Shown one piece after another: positions 30,856-35,848 of a stretch of 35,848 nt of DNA. Every line of letters begins with the position of its first letter. Position 1 is the stretch's first letter. Source of the DNA: Actinomadura sp. KC345 (lineage in GTDB: Bacteria; Actinomycetota; Actinomycetes; Streptosporangiales; Streptosporangiaceae). The position numbers were made by a program, and so were the translations under genes. The notes below the pieces were generated by a model, which saw only the letters and a list, made by a program, of their open reading frames with translations, made no database searches and was not told where the DNA came from. The stretch is taken from contig NZ_SMKH01000046.1 of assembly GCF_004348515.1 (NCBI RefSeq), positions 1 through 35,848 on the forward strand. Reading direction: 5' to 3'.

Positions 30856-32381
30856 GGCGTGGCTCCAGTGATGACGGTGTGGGCGATGTCGGCCTCGGGG
30901 GTGGTGCGCGGGTCGAAGGCGGCGATGTTGCGGCCCTCGTGCATCACCCAGACGGTGTCGGCGTGCGCGGTCAGCTCGGGCAGCTCGCTGCTGGCCAGCA
31001 GCACGGCCACGCCGTCGTCGGCGAGGCGGCGGACCTGGCGGTAGAGGTCGGCCTTGGCTCCGATGTCGAGGCCGCGGGTGGGCTCGTCCAGCAGCAGCAC
31101 CCGCATGCCCCGGGTGATCCACTTGGCCAGGACGACCTTCTGCTGGTTCCCTCCCGACAGCAGGCCGACGGGCTGGTCCGGGGAGGCGTGCTTGACGCCC
31201 AGGTCCTTGAGCACGGGTGCGGTCATCCGCTTGCCGCGGGAGCGGGGCGCGGCCCAGCCGAGCGCGGCGATCGCGGCGTTGCGGGCGACGCCGAGACTGA
31301 GGAACAGCCCCTGCTCCTTGCGGCTCTCGGGGACGAGGGCGAGCCCGTTGCGCACCGCGGTGCGGGGGCCCGCCACCTTCAGCGGCTTCCCGTCCAGGCG
31401 GGCACGGACCTCCCCGCGGACGGCGCCGAACAGCGCGTTCAGCAGCGTGGTGCGCCCCGCGCCGCCCAGCCCCGCCAGCCCGACGATCTCGCCCGCCCGG
31501 ACGTCCAGCCCGGCGACGTCGAGGATGCGGCCGACCCGCACCCGTTCCACGGCGAGCCGGGGCTCGCCGGACGGCGCCGGGGGGCGGTCGGTGCGGCGGA
31601 CCTGCTCGCGGGCCTTCCCGATCATGGCGCCGACCAGCTCGTCATGGGTGGTGGCGCCCAGGTCGAACACGCCGACGTCGCGTCCGTCGCGCAGGACGGT
31701 GGCGCGGTCGCCGACCTCCGACACCTCGTCCAGCCGGTGGGAGATGTAGATGATCGCGCGGCCCTCGGCGGCCAGGTCCCGGATGACGGAGAAGACGACC
31801 TCCAGGTCGCGTGCGCCGAGGGTGGCGGAGGGCTCGTCCATGACGATGACCTTGGCGTCGCTGGTCAGCGCCTTGGCGATGGCGGTGAGCTGCTGCGCGG
31901 CGATGGACAGCGAGCCGACCCGGTCCTCGGGGGAGAAGGCGCCGCCGAGCCGGTCGATCAGTTCCCGCGCCGCCGCCGACCGCTGCCGCTTGCGGACGAT
32001 CGGGCCGCGTGCGGGCGCGTGCCCGAGGAAGAGGTTCTGCGCGACGGTGAGATCCGGGGCGAGGTCGAGTTCCTGGTAGATGACGCTGATTCCGGCGGCG
32101 ATCCCGTCCTGGGGGCCGCTGTTGCGCAGCGTCCGGCCGTCAAGGACGATCTCGCCCCCGTCCGGCCGGTAGGACCCGGCGAGGATCTTCACCAGCGTGC
32201 TCTTGCCCGCGCCGTTCTCACCGAGCAGGCAGTGCACCTCCCCCGCGCGGACCGACAGGTTCGCGCCGTCGCAGGCGACCGTGCCGGGGAAGCGCTTGAC
32301 GATCCCCTTCATCTGGAGGAGCGGGGGCGCGGTGCCGTCGCCTCCGCTCGCCGTCCGCCGGCTTTCGCTCACGTCGCTCAT
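30852..32381 (-). CDS. Sugar ABC transporter ATP-binding protein, RbsA-like (two nucleotide-binding domains)
   Basis: A 509-residue protein with two fused ATPase domains. Domain 1: Walker A GENGAGKS (54-61), Q-loop YQELDLAPDLTV, signature LSIAAQQLTAIAKAL, Walker B VIVMDEPSATL. Domain 2 has the degenerate Walker A GLGGAGRTT that is usual for this family, then LLSGGNQQKVVLAKWI and VLLLDEPTRGLDIGAK. It powers monosaccharide or polyol uptake with the downstream permease. The ATG at 32381 follows GGAGG by 5 bases and overlaps the SorC stop (ATGA, 32378-32381). Confidence 0.93.
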   Translation of the reverse strand: MSDVSESRRTASGGDGTAPPLLQMKGIVKRFPGTVACDGANLSVRAGEVHCLLGENGAGKSTLVKILAGSYRPDGGEIVLDGRTLRNSGPQDGIAAGISVIYQELDLAPDLTVAQNLFLGHAPARGPIVRKRQRSAAARELIDRLGGAFSPEDRVGSLSIAAQQLTAIAKALTSDAKVIVMDEPSATLGARDLEVVFSVIRDLAAEGRAIIYISHRLDEVSEVGDRATVLRDGRDVGVFDLGATTHDELVGAMIGKAREQVRRTDRPPAPSGEPRLAVERVRVGRILDVAGLDVRAGEIVGLAGLGGAGRTTLLNALFGAVRGEVRARLDGKPLKVAGPRTAVRNGLALVPESRKEQGLFLSLGVARNAAIAALGWAAPRSRGKRMTAPVLKDLGVKHASPDQPVGLLSGGNQQKVVLAKWITRGMRVLLLDEPTRGLDIGAKADLYRQVRRLADDGVAVLLASSELPELTAHADTVWVMHEGRNIAAFDPRTTPEADIAHTVITGATP

Positions 32382-33334
32382 GAGGCCTCCAGCAGGTGCG
32401 CGGCGGTGTGATGGTCGGTGATCAGGACGTTGCATATCCGGCTCGCCACGACGGCCCGGCACACGCGGTGCTTGGCGGCGCCCGCGACCACGGCGATCGA
32501 CCACGGGCCGGCGCGCAGGTCGTCCAGGGTCACGCCGAGGGTGCGGCGGTCGAGCTCGTCCTGGACGACCGCGCCGTCGCCGTCGATGAACCGTCCGACG
32601 ACGTCCCCCACTCCGCCCGCGCCGGCGATCCCGTCGACGTCCGCGGAACTCAGGTAGCCGGACTCCACCAGGACCGAGTCGTGCGCGAGCGCGCCGGGGC
32701 TGAACAGGAAGGCGCCGCAGTGCCGGGCCAGCTCCAGCACGCCCGCGACCGAGCGGTCGCTCTCCAGCGCCTCGCGCGTGGTGTCCTTCTCCACGATGGC
32801 GGGGGCCGACAGCAGCGTGACGGTGCCGCCGCCGTGGTGGGCGAGGCGGCTCGCCATGTCGGACGCGGAGGTCGGCCGCCGGGTGCGGCTCAGCCCGCCG
32901 TTCACCTGGACGACGTGCACGCCGCGGGCCCAGCCGGGCTGGACCTGCGCCGCGACCGCGTCGAGCGTGCGTCCCCAGGAGACGCCGAGGGTACGGGGCG
33001 CCGGGCTGAGATCGGCCAGGTAGCGGGCGGCGGCGCCGGCGACCCGGTCGCGCAGCTCGACCTCGCCGTCCACACCGTCGGCGGGGACGACGACCGCGTC
33101 GCGCAGCCCGTACCGCTCGATCACGGCGCGCTCGTCGGCGTGCCTGCGGTGGCGCGGATGGACGATCTCGATGCGGACGATGCCGGCGGTGCGGGCCTCG
33201 GCGAGCAGCCGGCCCACCTTCCAGCGGGTCAGGTGCAGCTTGCGGCCGATCTGCTCCTGCGTCTGGTCGCCCTCGTAGTACATCTCGGCGACCCGCAGCA
33301 GCAGGTCCTCGTAGTCGAGGTCGTCAGCGTCCAT
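32378..33334 (-). CDS. SorC/DeoR-type sugar-binding transcriptional regulator
   Basis: A 318-residue regulator. The N-terminal helix-turn-helix (about 8-55) reads RVAEMYYEGDQTQEQIGRKL, HLTRWKVGRLLAEARTAGIV. The C-terminal effector domain is of the SorC type (LGVSWGRTLDAVAAQV, GGLSRTRRPTSASDMASRLA, GVTLDDLRAGPWSIAVVAG and the closing NVLITDHHTAAHLLE). These regulators sense phosphorylated sugars, here probably the product of the neighbouring kinase. The ATG at 33334 follows GGAGAG and overlaps the kinase end by 11 bp. It sits inside the operon it presumably controls. Confidence 0.92.
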   Translation of the reverse strand: MDADDLDYEDLLLRVAEMYYEGDQTQEQIGRKLHLTRWKVGRLLAEARTAGIVRIEIVHPRHRRHADERAVIERYGLRDAVVVPADGVDGEVELRDRVAGAAARYLADLSPAPRTLGVSWGRTLDAVAAQVQPGWARGVHVVQVNGGLSRTRRPTSASDMASRLAHHGGGTVTLLSAPAIVEKDTTREALESDRSVAGVLELARHCGAFLFSPGALAHDSVLVESGYLSSADVDGIAGAGGVGDVVGRFIDGDGAVVQDELDRRTLGVTLDDLRAGPWSIAVVAGAAKHRVCRAVVASRICNVLITDHHTAAHLLEAS

Positions 33335-34841
33335 GGGTCTCTCCGCGGGGGCGGCTCAGCCGGTGCGCCACGTCACGGGTGGCGTCCGTGGCCTGCCGGT
33401 AGAGGGCGTATCCGTCGTCGTAGGCGCCGTCCCCGGCGGTCGCCGACGGCTCGATCAGGGTGGTGGCGGGCGTGAACGCCTCCGCGGCGGCGGCCAGCCC
33501 GGAATGGGCGCCGGTGACGGTGGAGGCGATGACCGCGCAGGCGCGCAACGTGAGGTTGTCGCCGGCGCCGACCAGCCGCAGCGGACGTCCGAGGACGTCG
33601 GCGGTGACCTCCAGCCACAGCGGGTTGTGCTGGATGCCGCCGGAGACGTAGATGTCGGACACCGGGACACCGGCCTCAAGGAACGAGTCCAGGACCTGCC
33701 GGGTGCCGTAGGCGACCCCTTCCACGGCGGCCCGGTACAGCTGCGCGGGCGTGGTGCCGAGGGTCAGGCCGAGGACGGCGCCGCGCAGCGCGGGGTCGCG
33801 CAGCGGCGTGCGGTTGCCCATGAAGTAGTCGAGGACCATGAGGCCGTGCTCGCCGGGCCGGACTCGCGCGGCCTCGTCCCACAGTTCCGGGAGCCGTTCG
33901 CGGCTCAGCCCGAGCATGTCCTCGCTGACCCAGCGCAGCACCGAGCCCGCCGAGACCTGCCCGCCCTCCACGAGCCAGTGCCCGCCGCGCAGCGCGTCCG
34001 GGTACGGGCCCCAGATCGCGGGGGTGAACACCGGGTCCTCGATCTCGGCGACGAACGCGTTGGACGTCCCGCAGACGACCGACAGCCGGCCGGATTCCAG
34101 GCCGCCGGTCGCCAGCAGCGACAGGTGGGCGTCGATGCCGCCGGCGGCGACCGTGGGCGTGCCGCGCATCCCGAGGTCGGCGGCGGCCTCGCGGGTGACC
34201 TCGCCCGCCGCCGCGCCGACCGGCAGCACCGCCGGCGGCAGCTTCGCGGCCAGGTCGGGGACGCCGAGCAGCTCGTAGAGGTCGGACGGGTAGCCGCCGG
34301 GGCCGTGGTTGGACTTGCACACGGCGTTCATCCGCGATGCCGTCCACGTCCCGGTGAGCCGCCAGGTCAGGTAGTCGACCGCCTCGACGATGCGGGCGGC
34401 CCGCCGGTAGGTCTCCGGTTCGCGGCGGGCCAGCCACATCGCCTTCGGCACGAGCCATTCCACGGCGTCGGCGCCGCCCGCGTACCGGAGCGCCTCGTGG
34501 CCGGTCCCGGCGGTCAGCGCGGACTCCGCCCCCGCGCGGGAGTCCATCCACAGGATCGCCGGGCGCAGCGGGCGGCCCGCGTCGTCGAGGACGACGACGG
34601 TGGAGGCCGTGGTGGCGACCGCGACGCCCGCGACCGGCGGGTCCCCCGCCTCGGCCAGGGCCGCGCGGGTCGCGGCGACGACGGCGCGCCACCAGTCCTC
34701 GGGGTCCTGCTCGGCCCAGCCCGGACGCGGGTAGCGGGTGGCGTAGCCGTCCCGTCCCGTGCCGAGCACCGCGCCGCCGGCGTCGAAGACGGCGACCCGC
34801 GCCCCTTCGGTGCCCAGGTCGATGCCCAGAAGCGCGCTCAC
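33324..34841 (-). CDS. FGGY-family carbohydrate kinase
   Basis: A 505-residue sugar or polyol kinase. The N-terminal ATPase-fold phosphate loop is ALLGIDLGTEGARVAVFD, and ILWMDSRAG follows. The C-terminal domain has VSAGSVLRW, the EGVAYGTRQVLDSF stretch, the second phosphate motif IYVSGGIQHNPLWLEVTADV, and ADVLGRPL. The substrate within the family (xylulose, ribulose, erythritol, AI-2 and others) cannot be fixed by eye. The start is GTG at 34841, chosen for the strong GGGAGGGAAC directly upstream and for the usual family N-terminus. It lies 28 bases after the dehydrogenase gene. Confidence 0.92.
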   Translation of the reverse strand: MSALLGIDLGTEGARVAVFDAGGAVLGTGRDGYATRYPRPGWAEQDPEDWWRAVVAATRAALAEAGDPPVAGVAVATTASTVVVLDDAGRPLRPAILWMDSRAGAESALTAGTGHEALRYAGGADAVEWLVPKAMWLARREPETYRRAARIVEAVDYLTWRLTGTWTASRMNAVCKSNHGPGGYPSDLYELLGVPDLAAKLPPAVLPVGAAAGEVTREAAADLGMRGTPTVAAGGIDAHLSLLATGGLESGRLSVVCGTSNAFVAEIEDPVFTPAIWGPYPDALRGGHWLVEGGQVSAGSVLRWVSEDMLGLSRERLPELWDEAARVRPGEHGLMVLDYFMGNRTPLRDPALRGAVLGLTLGTTPAQLYRAAVEGVAYGTRQVLDSFLEAGVPVSDIYVSGGIQHNPLWLEVTADVLGRPLRLVGAGDNLTLRACAVIASTVTGAHSGLAAAAEAFTPATTLIEPSATAGDGAYDDGYALYRQATDATRDVAHRLSRPRGETHGR

Positions 34842-34869
34842 GTTCCCTCCCGTCCGGACGAGTGCCCGC

Positions 34870-35848
34870 TCATTGGCCGGACCCTGGAAGGAACAGCACC
34901 TTGGAGCTGAAGATGGAACGGTCCCCCAGCGCCCGCATCGTCTCCGGCAGCGCGTCCAGGCCCAGCTCATGCGTGATCATGAACTTCCAGTTCAGCGTGC
35001 CGGACGCCATCGCGTCCGCGGTCGCGCGCCACTCCCCGCCGGGGAACGGCGCGGAGAAGGAGTTCCACGCGCCGTGCAGGGTGATCTCCCTGCGGAGGAA
35101 GTCGTTGAACGTGCCCTTGGCCAGTTCGACCGGCGCGTGCGGGATGCCGATGAAGACCGCCTCGCCGCGCCGCGCGCACAGCGACGCGGCCATGTCCGCC
35201 GCCACCGGGCTGCCCGCGGACTCGACGACCACGTCGTAGCCGTCCCCCGCCAGGTCGCGGGCCTGCTCGGCGCCGGCGGCGGTCTGCGTGGCGCCCGCCT
35301 CCTTCGCCATCGCCAGCTTCCGGTCGTCCAGCTCGACCGCGAGCACCTCCGACGCGCCCGCCAGCCGCGCCCACTGGATCGCGAACAGGCCGATCGGCCC
35401 GGCGCCGACGACCGCCACCCGGTGCCCGATGCCGAGCCGGGTGCGCCAGATCGCGTGCAACGCGATCGCCGCCGGGTCGATCATCGCGGCCGCCACGGCG
35501 GGCACCCCGTCCGGCACGGTGAACAGGTTGCGGGACGGGACCGTGACGTACTCGGCGTACGCGCCGTCCCGCCTGCTGCCGAAGTAGTCGTAGTCCAGGC
35601 AGAGGCTGAACCTGCCCCGCTGGCACTCCCCGCAGGCGAAGCAGGGGATCAGCGGAGGCACGGTCACCAGGTCGCCCTCGGCCGCGCCGCTCACCCCCGG
35701 CCCGGCCGCCACCACGCGTCCCGAGAACTCGTGGCCGCAGATGACCGGCATCCGGTGCGCGCCCGCCTTCAGCATGCGGGCGATGTCCGAACCGCATACG
35801 CCGCACACCTCGACCCGCACCAGCGCCTCGCCCGGGGCGGGTTCGGGG
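34870..35848 (-). CDS. Zinc-dependent alcohol/polyol dehydrogenase (MDR), start outside the window
   Basis: The final 325 or so residues of a medium-chain dehydrogenase. Visible are the catalytic-zinc region CGVCGSDI and GHEFSGRV, the structural-zinc segment CFACGECQRGRFSLC (one of the four usual cysteines is spaced unusually), and the NAD fold VAVVGAGPIGLFAIQWARL followed by VELDD, where the acidic residue favours NAD. It resembles sorbitol and galactitol-1-phosphate dehydrogenases. It is the first operon gene in the window, and probably oxidises the imported polyol or its phosphate before or after the kinase step (inference). The N-terminus and promoter lie beyond 35848. Confidence 0.9.
   Translation of the reverse strand, partial: PEPAPGEALVRVEVCGVCGSDIARMLKAGAHRMPVICGHEFSGRVVAAGPGVSGAAEGDLVTVPPLIPCFACGECQRGRFSLCLDYDYFGSRRDGAYAEYVTVPSRNLFTVPDGVPAVAAAMIDPAAIALHAIWRTRLGIGHRVAVVGAGPIGLFAIQWARLAGASEVLAVELDDRKLAMAKEAGATQTAAGAEQARDLAGDGYDVVVESAGSPVAADMAASLCARRGEAVFIGIPHAPVELAKGTFNDFLRREITLHGAWNSFSAPFPGGEWRATADAMASGTLNWKFMITHELGLDALPETMRALGDRSIFSSKVLFLPGSGQ

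Noticed and set aside
26564..35848. A genuine AI-2 uptake (Lsr) system
   Set aside because: The aldolase is a long-form DERA, not LsrF. There is no LsrG-like or LsrB-like gene in the window, and ALDH and MDR genes are not part of lsr. Only the layout is similar.

Overview
The window comes from a high-GC actinobacterium, most likely a filamentous actinomycete of the Thermomonosporaceae/Streptosporangiales kind. The signs are strong GC bias at third codon positions, an F420-type LLM oxidoreductase, a DrrAB/SARP module, and a WhiJ-like developmental cluster (XRE-DUF5753, DUF397, anti-sigma-type ATPase, DUF574 methyltransferase). It is all chromosomal-type coding DNA. I see no tRNA, rRNA, CRISPR array, insertion sequence or phage gene.

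Left block (1-7066): a leftward operon encodes an acyl-CoA synthetase, a VOC protein, an AhpD-like protein, an acyl-CoA dehydrogenase and a Tat-exported SMP-30/lactonase (frameshifted as given). It is divergent from a TetR regulator, a 36-codon leader ORF and an APH-type kinase fused to a DUF6285 domain. A 27-bp palindrome lies between the two arms. The gene set resembles the levulinate/4-hydroxyacid (Lva) pathway of Pseudomonas putida plus a lactonase, so I propose gamma-lactone or 4-hydroxyacid catabolism.

Middle block (7067-19385): a TetR/methyltransferase pair with tandem operators between them; an ArsR-like regulator divergent from a membrane serine hydrolase that is interrupted by an in-frame TGA; a DrrA/DrrB exporter converging on and overlapping a 1022-residue SARP/AfsR-type regulator; a small VOC protein; an LLM oxidoreductase behind a MerR/SoxR-like promoter; and an ECF41 sigma factor with a downstream SDR.

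Next (19386-25702): a cobalamin riboswitch controls metE. A strong bidirectional hairpin follows, whose right arm is the end of the convergent ATPase gene. Then comes the WhiJ-like cluster, with an identical 15-bp element upstream of two of its transcription units. An MBL-fold hydrolase follows.

Right block (26564-35848): a tightly coupled leftward sugar or polyol operon. In transcription order it holds a zinc alcohol dehydrogenase (cut by the window end), an FGGY kinase, a SorC regulator, an RbsA-like ATPase, an RbsC-like permease, DeoC, a full ALDH and a truncated ALDH without a catalytic cysteine. The two ALDH genes look like a split ALDH16. The whole suggests uptake, oxidation, phosphorylation, aldol cleavage and aldehyde oxidation of an unidentified sugar or polyol. 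No substrate-binding protein lies inside the window.
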